Source: Chamaecrista fasciculata (Eukaryota > Streptophyta > Magnoliopsida > Fabales > Fabaceae). From it: a stretch of 64,000 bases of DNA. Made by a program: the position numbers and the translations under genes. The notes beneath the pieces were generated by a model. It saw only the letters and a list, made by a program, of their open reading frames with translations, was not told the origin of the DNA and ran no database searches. The stretch's first letter is position 1. Every line of letters starts with the position of its first letter. The stretch lies in NCBI GenBank assembly GCA_003254925.1, contig QANZ01044994.1:139889-203888 (forward strand), given 5' to 3'. This document shows, piece by piece, positions 42,864 to 54,137 of this stretch.

Positions 42864-44088
42864 TGAAATGTTTATGTTGATCTTCAAATTGAATAAAATG
42901 TGTTCTTCTTTTATTAAATTCTTTGTATTACTATTTTTAGCATATTCTCTAAAATTTAATTTATGGTTATATTTAAAAGAAACAAGGCAAAAATCTTTTA
43001 AATCGAAGTATATTGTGGCATTTGTTACTTTGGCTTATATGAAATAAGTTTGTAAAAAAGGGAATGTTACGTGTTAAAAAACAAAAATCCTATATTCTTA
43101 ATTATGGTTTAAAGGTGTAATTTAATTGGTACACATGCTTTTATAGTCATGTATGTGTCTTATGGTGAAAATTTATTTTTATAAATGATGTTTAAAGTTT
43201 TGTTATTTAATGAGATGTATAAAAAGGTTTTAAAAAAAAAATATTTTGATTTTGGTGATATTATAAATTTCCTTATAAAATTAAAGAAATAGTGGGGGCT
43301 AAGAAAATTCAACAATTAATTTTGTTGAGAGTTGTTATTATAGTGGAAAATCCAAATCCTTAAAACTAATATATTATGAGATTATGAGATTTTATAATGG
43401 TACCATTCATATAGAATATGTAAAGCCTAGAGATTGGATCCACTCACAAAGGCTTTACATAGAGAAAGGATTTGGAGTACATCGAGGGGGATGAGTTTTA
43501 AGCCCATAGGATTATAAGCAACCTATGAGGAAACCCTACCTTGTGATTAGAGATCCTAAGAACTTGGTTCAAAAGGAAAAACGAATCATAGAGTGGCTGT
43601 TGATGAATGCACAAATTTTATATTAATCCCTATGGTGTATGTGCATTTCCTGCAATGAATATGTGAGGTTGATGTAATAAAACCTCTTAATGAAGTCTGT
43701 ATCTCTTAAGAGTGGGGTGTCTTAATTGCGGGAACGCCCTTAACAGATTCACCTATTTGAATGTGGGAGTGGGGCCGCTCCTATGAGGATATACATGGCA
43801 TATTCTCAAAACACATTCAAGAAACAGGATCGCACAATGGCCGAGTAATGTGCTGGCGAGGGCTCATCAATTGCACCTGGGTTATTATGTGCAAGGTATG
43901 TATCTTGTCTCCCCTAAGCAGTCATAGTTCAAGGCGAATACCACTATTGGCTCTGGATCAGGATATATATTTTTGCTAATTATAGATTCAAAGCAAATTA
44001 ACTATCTATATTATACATAATAATCCATCTCGATCTACCCAAATTAAATACTTAAATGTGAGAGAATTTATAATAATTAGTGGGGGAA
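42864..44088 (+). other. Internal non-coding region of the LTR element
   Basis: About 1.2 kb between the broken pol and the 3' LTR. No domain recognised. In many copia elements this position carries linker or extra-ORF sequence; here stops are frequent in all frames. Confidence 0.5.
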
Positions 44089-44754
44089 TGTTGATTATTA
44101 TTATAAATAACAGGCTTTATTATAAATAATGGATATTCAAATTATTTGATGATTGTTGCTTTTAAACTTGCATCTCAACGTATGGCTTTTATGTGGCAAT
44201 TTAAACACTATTATTTGCTTTAATTTGGAGATTAAACATCATCATTTGCTTCAATCCCATCTCAACGGTTTTCCTTCTTAATTCACTTTTAATCTCCTCA
44301 TAATGCCATTAACATTTTCTAACGGCATGTAAAAAGTTTTCTAGCATGCATGTGTTATATATATATATATATATATATGAATATTTGGGTTGCTTGGTGG
44401 TGATATATACTGGAACAAGACTAAGTGCAAAATAGAGAGGGTAAAATTATTGTGTCTCTTGGGTAGAGAAAAGGTGTGGGAGTAGAGTCATGTCTACTTC
44501 TTTGTGTAGAAGATGTAGACTCTAAAAGGCGAGTATTTGGCCGTTATATCCTGGAGGTGACGCGTCCGTGTACCACTACATCGGGACAATAGATCAAGTT
44601 TCTACCCGTAGAGGGCGTGAATTACCTTAAAGAGAGCGAGATATCCGTGCCTCGGCCTAATACCACGCAGTTCGTGTTTACTAACTTTTTTATTTCTTGT
44701 CTATTATTTTCTTATTTTTTTTGTAGCCCCAACAAAATAGTATTTCAATGCTGC

Positions 44755-44945
44755 TAATAAAGGTTGACCCCGTTAGTAACGAGTCAACTTATGACCCACA
44801 AGGTCATGATTTTGATTTCCGCTGCTGATGTAACAGTCTTGTTGGTAAATGATCTGTATCTGTAAACTCTTATAGAACCTGAATGCATGCCATAGTCTTA
44901 GTGAGCCCCCTAACCCAACTCACTTAGACTTTTGATTGAAAAAAA
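44755..44945 (+). repeat. Probable SINE, relative of 15640-15870
   Basis: Shares with the 15.6-kb copy the order GAGTCAACTTATGA, CACAAGGTCATGATTTTGAT, CTGATGTAA, TGTTGGTAAATGATCTGTA and a region near TAGAACCTGAA. It ends at an A-rich tract (about 44938-44947). It begins about 20 bp after the LTR element. Confidence 0.45.
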
Positions 44946-46021
44946 AATTGTGGCCCAAAAGAAAACGGAAAATAGAGGGGTTTTATAGAACCATTCAAAA
45001 GCGATGACGTTTTAAGCTTCTATACTACACATACACACACACAAACACAAACAAATACACTTTGGGTTGGCTGGACTGGGCTCTACTAGTGAGTATGTGA
45101 ATACTCATAATGATAGCAACACATCAATCATCAATCTGATTTTCTTCTTCTTCTTCTTCCTCAAATATATAATACCAATATATAATCTTTTTTTTCTATG
45201 ATAGATATTTCTCTCATTTGATACTTTTCAAGTCTCTTTATCAAATTTGGTTGTGTCAACTTTTTCAATTCAATGATGAAAAGTAATGAACACAACATGC
45301 ATGCCCATTGGAATGGCAAATCTTTGAATGCGTGTCGATTTTATAGATGTAGGGGCCTTTTGATCTTTAATGTTTTGATGCTACGTACTGAGTTTTTCTT
45401 TTCTTTTTTTTTCCACAACAAATATCATTAGAATCGAAAATTTGATTTTTTTCTTTAATTAAAATGACATGAAAAATATCAATGAATGAAGTTCAAGATC
45501 TTTTTGGTCAATTTTTAATATTAAGGAACATATATTGCACAATTTAAAGGCATTTGTAGTTTACTCTAAGAAAATTCAAGTATTGACACTATCACATTCT
45601 TATACCACCTAAAATATTCGTAGTCTATTACCACAGCTTGCAAATTACATGAGAAGAGGATGTAAGCAAATTTCTTACCTAATGCAATGTGGGATATGGA
45701 ATAAGATTGTAACTTAGGATCACACTTATTATACAAATGTCTGTTTTTTCTTTCTTTTAGATTACATGAATGGATCATGATGAATTATGTTTCTTCTAAT
45801 AATGAGAAATAGATCGCGAATATCGATCTTTTATGGATTAGGAACATCTTTAGCGCATAGACATGGCCTTCAAGCCATATCAATTCCTTATTTGAGAATA
45901 TCATGTTTAAAGCAAGTCTATTATTTTGCTTTAAGTGGGAATAGGCCAAGACCAAAGATTCTTTATTCGGACCCAAATATGTTAATATGCTAATCAAGTT
46001 AAAAATGTATGATAATCTTTA
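44946..46021. other. Intergenic, no gene recognised
   Basis: Small open frames near 45566-45997 on both strands have no recognisable product. A CTT repeat lies at about 45143-45159. Confidence 0.5.
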
Positions 46022-46067
46022 TTGTATTTAGACATATGTTCATGGGGAAGGGTAGGATATATCTATA

Positions 46068-46343
46068 TCTATACTATCTATGTGAGGGGTATTTTGATTG
46101 GTCAAAATTAATTTTATTTTGAAATATTCAAAGAAAAAAAATAATGGAGGGAGTTAAGTAACTTCCTACTACTTTGATGGCTAAAAAAAAACTTCTCATA
46201 ATATAAAATAAAAAAATTATTATTTTAAAAAATAAAAATATATTATAAAAAAACAAATTTTTATTAAAATAATAATAATTTTTTTAAAAAAATATTTAAA
46301 TTTCAATAATTATTAAATTTAAATTAATCTTTGTATGGACTAG
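46068..46343 (+). mobile_element. Helitron-like insertion, about 276 bp
   Basis: Starts TCTATACTATCTATGTGAGG (start could also be 46062) and ends ATGGACTAG before T. The paralogous block at 50.9 kb reads straight through from GGATATA to TGGTCCATGG, showing the empty site. The terminal hairpin is not obvious. Confidence 0.65.
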
Positions 46344-46650
46344 TATATATATAGTCCATGGACATGCTTGGCCCCAATCATATATATGTAGGTTAATTTA
46401 TTATGTAAGGTGGGGTATACATGCAACTAGTGATGTGGCTCCATTATGATTGGTTAAAAAAATTATTATTTATAATTATTTTTTAGTATTAAATTACTTA
46501 AAAAAAAAAAGATTATACCACCTTATAATTGTATGCATATCTAGCCTTGTATCTTTGAATTTCCCTATATACATATACATGAAATTCAAGGCTATCAATT
46601 GGATGGAAATTTTGAGAATGGTGTTTTAAGGCTTAACTTGTTTAATTTTA

Positions 46651-47080
46651 GGGTAAATTACACTTTGGTACCCTGTGGTTTGACCCTATTTCACTTTGGT
46701 ACCCTGTGGTTTGAAACTTGACACTTTGGTACCCTGTGGTATTCTCCATTAACACTTTGGTACCCTTTGGAGCTATTTTGTAATTTTAACCATAACAAAT
46801 TTTACAAAAATTACATATTGACCCCAAAAAATTTTCAAAAAATTACAAATAGGTCCCTGGATACATATTATATAGGGACTAAAATGAAAAATTTAAAATT
46901 TTTTTGGGGTCAATATGTAATTTTTGTAAAATTTATTATGGTTAAAATTACAAAATAGCTCCAAAGGGTACCAAAGTGTTAATGGAGAATACCACAGGGT
47001 ACCAAAGTGTCAAGTTTCAAACCACAGGGTACCAAAGTGAAATAGGGTCAAACCACAGGGTACCAAAGTGTAATTTACCC
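46651..47080. mobile_element. Mutator-type MITE, 430 bp, with paralogous empty site
   Basis: Nearly perfect inverted ends GGGTAAATTACACTTTGGTA and their complement. Arms of about 120 bp are built of 'CTTTGGTACCCTGTGGTTTGA' type units. Flanked by TTAATTTTA at 46642-46650 and 47081-47089. The duplicate block at 50.98 kb has TTTAATTTTAGG with no insert, i.e. one copy of the target. Internal part AT-rich, no coding. Confidence 0.92.
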
Positions 47081-47185
47081 TTAATTTTAAGTTATATAAA
47101 TATCAAGTTTTGACCCAAAATATATATTATGCATATAAAAAAACTAGACTTTATATGACTCAAGATCAAATATCTCAAGGACCAT

Positions 47186-47520
47186 TGGGCCTGATCCTTG
47201 ACTCGGCCCATTAGTCAAACTTGGGCTCATACGAGTAAAAAAAATTGAGCCTTGGCCCAATTAAGGCCCAAATTGAGAATTCAACCCCATTCAGAAAAAA
47301 GACGCAAATCGGCCGAAGCTTCTTCTTGACTGAGAAGGAAAGCTATCACAATTAGGTTTTGAGATTGTTTGGCAAATTGTATTTTTTTTTTTTTTTGGTA
47401 AGACCCGAAAACGAAAAGGACCAACACAGAAAAAGCAAACCAAGGAAAAAAGGAGAGAATCAAGAGCCAAACACGACTCCCACACTCTCATCTTTCTCCT
47501 CTTTTAAAACCTAACCCTAA
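47186..47520 (+). promoter_or_regulatory. YJU2 promoter: site II motifs and telo box
   Basis: Four TGGGCC/GGCCCA motifs (47186, 47205, 47254, 47265) resemble TCP-binding 'site II' elements. AACCCTAA at 47513-47520 is a telo box about 80 bp before the start codon. This combination is common upstream of plant housekeeping and ribosome/RNA-processing genes. No clear TATA box. Confidence 0.55.
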
Positions 47521-47602
47521 CACATCTTTCATAGGAAGAAGAAGGAGAAGAATAAGTTGAGAGAAGGAGTCTGAATTCTGAAGAAGAAGAAGAACAAGAA
47601 AA

Positions 47603-50600
47603 ATGGGAGAAAGAAAGGTATTGAACAAGTATTACCCACCTGACTTCGATCCCTCAAAGTTGCCTAGGGTTCGAAGACCCAAGAACCAACAGATCAAGGT
47701 TCGTATGATGCTTCCCATGAGCATCCGATGCAATACTTGTGGAAATTATATCTACAAAGGCACAAAGTTCAACTCGCGGAAGGAAGATGTTATTGGCGAG
47801 GTTACTTTCTCTTCTTTACTTGCCGATTTCTATTTCTTTTTCTTCCAATTTCGTGATTTTTTGTTCTGGTTTTGCTGTTTACTTCCAAATTCAGCCGAGG
47901 TAGGATGCTAATTTGCTCGTTAGAGGTAGTTTAAGAACATGAATGAGGCCATTCGACGTGTGCTGATTTTTCCTCTTCTCTTGGGATATACTGCCTTTTT
48001 TTATTTTTTATTGTAATTTGTAGTTGGCTAATTTGATATGGTTTTTAATTGTGTTTGTTTTCGATTTTGGGAAATTGAGTTAGCTGCAATTAGTTATTTG
48101 ATTGGCATATACCATTGCTTCTTGATTCCTGTTTTGAGCTTTGAATGTTGGTGTTCAGCGGTTTAAGTTTTACTGCTTGATCCTTTTGCAGACGTATCTC
48201 GGAATTCAAATATTCAGATTTTATTTTAAATGCACCAAGTGCTCAGCTGAACTTACTATCAAGACCGATCCTCAAAATTCAGATTATGTTGTAGAATCTG
48301 GGGCAACAAGAAATTTTGAACCTTGGCGTGCAGAGGATGAGGAAGAAGCACAAATGAAACAGAAGAGGGAAGCTGAAGAGATGGGTGACGCTATGAGATC
48401 TTTGGAAAACAGAACCTTGGACTCTAAAAGAGAGATGGACATACTTGCTGCACTCGATGAGATGAAGTCTATGAAGGTATTTGTTGCTCTGATTGACTTC
48501 TTTTTAACAATATATCAAATTAATGATTACCTTTTAGGTTTACATGTTTAGTGCAGTGTGTCATGCTTTAAGGACTTTTTATTGTCTATTTGATGTTAAT
48601 TAATCTACAATTTGTACTTTTGCATGAATTTGAAGTTGGTCTCTGGTAGTCTGTAATTACTAATTCAGGCTTCTTATTTTCCAGTCTAGGCATGCAACTG
48701 TCTCTGTCGAAGCAATGCTGGAGGCCTTGCAACAGACATCAGCAAACCAGGTATCTTGAAGCTTGCTATCTAGATATTCTTGGCACAAGTTGTTCTCCTC
48801 ACTGAACTCTAGGGGTTATAATTCCATTATGTACGTGCTAGTGATACTGAACTGATAGTTATTGATTATGAAAGTAGAAAAATTGTCTAACACTAGCAGC
48901 AAGAGCCTGTGATGTATGTACAAGTAGAAAAGAGAAAATTTATTTAGACACATGTTACATGTATGTCTGCCAATTCACTAACTTTTGAAACTTTAGAAAT
49001 TGAATGAAAATTGTAACTCTAGCTTATCCAGTACGCTGCGATCGCTTGGAAATTGGAATTGGAAGTTGTCAAGTATAAGATTAGGATATGCGAATATGAA
49101 AGTGGCCTAAGTTCATAATTTAGATATCAATTATACAAAATACATAACACTGGCTTTTTCTTTCTTCATTTTTTTAGGAGTCAGGGGGAGGGGTTTTGTC
49201 ACTAAAATAGACAATTCCCTTCTCTGTAGTATAAATGAATTAATAGTTGTGTGATATTTGATGATTTATTAAAGGGTATAAATAAATATTGTAGCTCAAT
49301 TTAAACACATTCCCCACGGTGATTGCCGATTAGTATGATAGACACTGTACTGTATAGATAAGAATTTTAAGACCTTATTGTATGAGATATATAACCTACT
49401 GACAATTTTCAAAAACCTGTGAAGATAGTAAAATTGTCTCAATTTTATATCCAAATTTATAAACTATAGCCAGTGCCTTAAGTGTATAAGTTTTGGTTAT
49501 TTTTTAACTTTTCATTCTTTTATCTAGAAAATTTAATCTTAAGTCATACTTGTTTTATCTTGTCAGGAGAAGAAGCTAGAAGAAGAAGATGAAGCGCTGA
49601 TAAAATCAGTTTTCTCACGCGTGAGTTTGATTAGTTATCCTTCCCTAATTTTCCCCCTTTCACTGTCTGAATTTCCTTTGCAGAATTTAACTCTGTTACT
49701 TTTTACTGTTTTAAACAGAAGTCAGAAGTGTTTGTAAAAAGAGTTCGTGATGAAGATCTTGAAACTGATGAATATGTGTTTCAGCATGGTGAATCATCCA
49801 ACAATGATGTGAAGGTATGAAAGTTTCAGATGAATTCCCCTCTGCTTTTGTAATCTTATATTTTTATTGAATGTGTTGCTGTTGATTAAAGCTTAATTTG
49901 CTACTGAGATAATTTATTGAAAAATCTGAACCATCCATTACTTTCTACTGTCAACATAAACACAATCTGAGTTTTCCCATGGCATGTTTTTGCCTATAAA
50001 TTTTTCGTTTGCCTTAATATATCTATTTTTTGTTGGATGCTTCATAAACTTTTTCTTTGTTGTTTTCTTAAGTCTGTTGGCTATGAATGTTGTGGTCTAC
50101 TTCGTAATATGGAGGATTTGTAGTTATGAGTAGAACTTGGTCAGAAACTTTTATTTATCAAGAAGGAAACATTTTGTGAATAATGGAAAACTGAGATCCT
50201 CAAATGAGAACACTAGTCCTAAAATGTTTTGAGTTGGATACAATATAATTTATAGTAGAATTTCTTAAACTCTTGTTTTGGCATTTATTTAGGAAGTGCT
50301 GACAGTCCCCAAGTAGAGTTTCACACTTTGACCTGGAATTTGTAAGCCAGGGCTCAAAGTGCTTGTATGCTAAAATTATGTCTAGGGAACTTGTTGGCTT
50401 GCATTTTCTTTATTAATTATTGCCGACAGATGAAGATGTTTAAATTATCTAATAATCCATTGGCTTATGCTCCACGATCGCTGCTTGCAGAGAAAGAGAA
50501 TGTCAGAGGAGCTTCCTGGCAAAGCAACTGATGCTCTGACGAAAGCTAATTTGGATAGTTCAGGGACTGCTGGCAGCGCCAAGATATTTAGTTCCTTGGT

Positions 50601-50730
50601 GAAGATTAATGTTAAGAAAGCAGTTGCTTCTGAATCAGAACAGAAGATAAAAATAGAGGACGACATTAGAACTATCACTACTAACAGTCTACAATCATTG
50701 TGTCAGAACTATGACAGTGATGAGGATTAG
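47603..50730 (+). CDS. YJU2: Splicing factor YJU2 / CWC16 (CCDC94 homologue)
   Basis: Step-one spliceosome factor that joins with the Prp19 complex and stabilises the branch helix at the first transesterification; nuclear. Exons 47603-47800, 48192-48476, 48685-48750, 49567-49620, 49719-49814 and 50491-50730; all introns are phase 0 with GT..AG borders, total 939 nt, 312 residues. The N-terminus [20 protein letters not shown] is nearly invariant in this family. A zinc-binding set C43/C46 (CNTC) and C80/C83 (CTKC) frames the conserved core with FNSRKED and [17 protein letters not shown]. The acidic and lysine-rich helical middle and the variable tail ending [11 protein letters not shown] are as expected. 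Complete and intact. A second, defective copy is at 54685-56859. Confidence 0.95.
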
Positions 50731-50835
50731 TACTTGTAATTGTAAGATATTTGCATAATCACTTTTTCCTTTTTCTTATTTGCCTTCTCATGTACATGCT
50801 CCCTTAGATTCCATGGCTTGTGAATGCCAATAATT

Positions 50836-51030
50836 GAATTTAGACATGTTCATGGGGAAGGGTTGGATATATATGGTCCATGGACATCTTGGCCCCAATC
50901 ATATATATATATATATATATATATACATGGAATTCAAGGCTATCAATTCGATAGAAATTTTGAGAATCGTGTTTTAAGGCTTGTTTAATTTTAGGTTATA
51001 TACATATCAAGTTTTGACGCAATATTATGC
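50836..51030. repeat. Duplicated flank block (empty copy)
   Basis: Short version of 46022-47125 without its three insertions. It starts where the 3' flank shared by the two YJU2 copies ends (near ATTGAA) and stops near 51030, where unrelated DNA begins. Position and order fit a tandem duplication of flank plus YJU2 gene. Confidence 0.82.
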
Positions 51031-51251
51031 TCTAGTTTCCAAACTCTGCCAAAAAAGAATAGAGATTTCATCTGACCCTATTGTTAGCTTTGACATAATT
51101 TTATCAGTTACAACTTTATCCATGATTTTCAGAGAGTTTTTGGTTTACATATTAACTTTATAATAAAAATAGTAAGTGGAAGATCAGACCTTTTTTTTCC
51201 TAACACATTATTTTGATCGAAGAGTGGCTCAAGGGAGAGAATTTTTGCTGC

Positions 51252-51604
51252 ATACATCCGAAATCCTTGACGAACCCAGTGAACCTCCTCACTGCAACAT
51301 ACACAGGCTTCAATCTCGGCTCATGGAGTCCTTTTGCAGCAGGAGGGTCTTGCTTGGTAATTTCTTGGCACAAAAAAGCTCACCACAAATGAGGACTTGC
51401 AAAAGGGTCCATCACAAGGGGATACTTCTGTGATCACAGGCCCTGTCATCTCAATCTTCTCCTTGTAGATGTTCTTACACTGGATGTAATCAAACAGCCT
51501 GCCAAAAAAAAAAAAGCAAGAGGGTATAAATTAAATCATTCATCTGGACCTTTTGTTTTCTCCTTCATCTTTATGGTACAAGAGGGGGAAAAAAAAAGTA
51601 AACA
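51252..51604 (-). pseudogene. SOUL haem-binding protein fragment, broken
   Basis: Matches about 11366-11690, i.e. the first two-thirds of exon 2 of the SOUL gene plus about 80 bp of the adjoining intron, in the same orientation. Shared: CCTCACTGCAACATACACAG, GGAGTCCTTTTGCAGCAGG, CTCATCTCAATCTTCTCC-like stretch and GATGTAATCAAACAGCCTG. Single-base insertions and substitutions (for example near 51261 and 51350) break the frame. No exon 1 and no 3' end. A retained intron part means it came by DNA duplication, not by reverse transcription. Confidence 0.85.
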
Positions 51605-52179
51605 TGTAATTACTACATATATATATATATATATCAAATTTTAATTAATAAATATTATATCTATTTTAAAATTTGGGATGTTACAGTATTAAAGATAAAA
51701 GATTTTTATAGATTATAATTAAATTTTTAAATAACCTATAAATAAACGAGTCCTCTTTTCATATTATAACTAGATTATAATAAGATTATTATAATATGAA
51801 TAATGAGATTTTAAGAAAATTGTAATTTTCCCCAAACAGCCTTGACAAAATAGTAAGCATTGTTTTGGCTTCTTTGTGAAGCCCCTAGGTTACCAAAAAA
51901 AAAAAATAGACGCAACAAGCCACGAAAACGACAGACAGCACGAAAACACTTACAAGCCCTAACTAGAAGATTTTCCCCGCCGAGAAACCTATAGAAACCA
52001 CCCAGCCACGGCCATCGCCGTCACGCAGCAACCACCACACCCGGCAGCTTTAGTCATCAGCGTTAAGCTTAATCCAACCATCAGGAGGCTTCAACCAGGT
52101 AGGTAACCACAATCTCAGTTCTAGGCTGTAATGAAAATTCAGAATCCACAATGTAATGTTCTTCCCCTTATCATAATCA

Positions 52180-52395
52180 AGCAGCGTTTGGTTTGTTTAA
52201 TAATTTCAGCAGGACGACTGAAATCCTCCTCATTGTGCATAGAAGCGTTACTCCACCACCATAAATACCAGACTCTACACCACCTAAATTCTGCACTGGC
52301 TAGTGCTGAGTGTCAGTCAACAAGGGAATTCCAAACAGCAGTAGCAGCAGGGCAATCCCTGAAATATATCTCATTACATTGCCTGTAGATTGAAT
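52180..52395 (-). mobile_element. LINE fragment (zinc-binding RT C-terminal region)
   Basis: Minus strand translates, with a stop and frame change near 52317, to RDCPAATAVWNSLV and then FRWCRVWYLWWWSNASMHN. These recall the zf-RVT/linker region after the reverse transcriptase of plant L1-type LINEs ('LRDCP.A..VW', then 'WW.RN'). Degraded and short; lies directly before the synthetase start codon. Confidence 0.5.
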
Positions 52396-52443
52396 TACAG
52401 ACTTCCTAGTTTTCGTTTCATTCTCTCTCACTGAAACCTCAAA

Positions 52444-54137
52444 ATGGGAAGCCTCACCGAGGATCGGAAATCCCCCAAGCTTCCTCTTCCCGGCAAGCGC
52501 AACATTCTCATCACCAGCGCCTTGCCTTACGTCAACAACGTCCCTCATCTCGGCAACATCATTGGCTGTCAGCTCCCTCTCTCTCTCTCTATATGTATAT
52601 GTATATGTATATAATATTTCGATCGCACCAAAAAGAAAGTTTTTTTTTTTTTAATATATAAATTTGTATTTTTTGATATTGTGTCAATTTTTGCTGTTAT
52701 TTCTGCCTATTTTGAGTCTTATTCTATTAAGCATATTCGTAGGCAAGGAAATATGGTAGCCCATCACATAGCTAAATCACATTCTCATGATAATATTACT
52801 GTATTATGGCATTCCTTTCCTTCTCGTGTATTGGATCTTGCTTGTATGGACTATGTACGTTCAGTTGAATGAATAGTATGGCTTCTATGCCTTTTATTTC
52901 AAAAAAAAAAAAGTTTGTGTCAATTTTATGGTGTGGTGACATGTAAGTGTTTTTGAGGAACCCCTTTCAATTTGGTGGTATTGCATGCGTTTTCTGACTG
53001 TGTAATTGAAAAAAATGGCGGGCTTTTATTCGGTTTCTTTGTAAATCTGTCTCTTGTTTGGTTTTCCTTTTGTGTGCTCATGCTGGAAAACGAATATATG
53101 TGTTGGTTTGATTTTGACCAGGCGTGCTGAGTGCCGATGTCTTTGCTCGATATTGCCGGCTTCGGGGCTACAATGCCATTTACATGTGTGGCACCGATGA
53201 GTATGGGACAGCAACAGAGACCAAGGCCATGGAAGAGAAATGCTCTCCTAAAGAGATTTGTGACAAGTATTTTCTTCATATCTAAGCTTCAATTGTTACT
53301 GCACTTTTGGTTGCTATGAGTTGGTTCCATTAAGTTGTTATTTGTTGAGGTTTTATTTATTAGCTTAGTCATAAATTGGTATTAGTCTTAGAGATTCCCT
53401 GACCCTCAACTAGACTTGTCAAAAACTCAAAGGAGCATTTCAAGTATATATTTGATTTTGTCTGAATTATATTGTGCTAACACTTCTGAGTTTGTTAATC
53501 TGGACTGGTTTTTTTACAAGCAATGATGACCCTAAGTCTGTTGCCTCTCATTTCTATTTCTTTTAGAACGTTTAATGATTGAACAAAATTCACTTATTTG
53601 TCAAGAAAAATTTTCAATGATTTTCCTTCTCTCTTTTTATTTATAGATATTATGCTATTCACAAGGAGGTCTACAATTGGTTCAATATAAGTTTTGATGA
53701 ATTTGGACGGACTTCATCCCCACAGCAAACTGAAGTTTGTCAAGCAATCTTTAAGAAACTATTGGAGAACAACTGGCTCTCAGAGAACACTATGCAGCAG
53801 GTATGTACTTTTCTCTATCTTTGGCTAATGTGCATCCAATTAATTATTTTCTTGTTAGTTGCTGGTTCCTTTCCTTTCTATTCTTATTTGTTTAAAGATT
53901 CAAGCATTGTTTGTTGATATCAAGAGTTAAAAGATCTGTTTAAAACTTGTTGCTTTACTTTGTATAACTTTCAAATTGCAGCTTTACTGTGATACATGCC
54001 AAAGGTTCTTAGCTGATCGGCTTGTGGAGGGTAACTGCCCAACTCCAGGGTGTGAGTGTGATTCTGCACGTGGAGATCAATGTGAGAAGTGTGGGAAGCT
54101 TTTGAATCCAACAGAGTTGGAAAGTCCCAGGTGCAAG
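52444..54137 (+). pseudogene. Methionyl-tRNA synthetase, 5' part only
   Basis: Cytosolic-type MetRS charges tRNA-Met. Four exons are present: 52444-52567, 53122-53266, 53647-53800, 53982-54137, all with proper GT..AG borders, 193 codons in frame. N-terminus MGSLTEDRK, then [20 protein letters not shown] with the class I HIGH signature as HLGN (35-38), [20 protein letters not shown], and the CP-domain zinc cysteines (CDTC, CPTPGC, CEKC). After exon 4 the gene ends: about 260 bp on, the sequence becomes the YJU2 copy. The rest of the catalytic domain with KMSKS and the anticodon-binding domain are absent, and none follow in the window. The sequence kept is unbroken, so the truncation may be recent. 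It cannot encode a working synthetase. Confidence 0.9.
52692..52914 (+). mobile_element. 5'-truncated LINE in MetRS intron 1
   Basis: Flanked by TTGTGTCAATTTT at 52679-52691 and 52915-52927 (13 bp). The insert ends in an A tract (about 52901-52912). It encodes the end of a LINE RNase H domain: YSIKHIRRQGNMVAHHIAKS, then VLDLACMDYV before a stop. The truncated 5' end, poly(A) and target duplication are the signature of target-primed reverse transcription. Confidence 0.9.

Larger units (their letters stand above)
40842..44734 (+). mobile_element. Copia-type LTR retrotransposon, non-autonomous, 3.9 kb
   Basis: Two long terminal repeats begin TGTTGATTATTATTATAAAT and end GTAGCCCCAACA: 40842-41492 and 44089-44734. 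Five-base target duplication AAATA on both sides (40837-40841, 44735-44739). A polypurine tract (AGTGGGGGAA) abuts the 3' LTR. By eye the two LTRs differ at about 25 positions plus a TA-repeat length change, so insertion is not recent. The inside holds gag and the start of pol (protease) only; integrase, reverse transcriptase and RNase H are missing. Just after the 5' LTR I see no TGG-starting primer binding site. Confidence 0.93.
46022..47125. repeat. Duplicated flank block (filled copy)
   Basis: Shares GTTCATGGGGAAGGGT, CCATGGACAT, CTTGGCCCCAATCATATATA, AATTCAAGGCTATCAATT, GAAATTTTGAGAAT and ATCAAGTTTTGAC with a 195-bp block at 50836-51030. The long copy differs by three insertions: a Helitron (46068-46343), a segment of about 180 bp (about 46385-46565) and a MITE (46651-47080). 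Confidence 0.85.
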
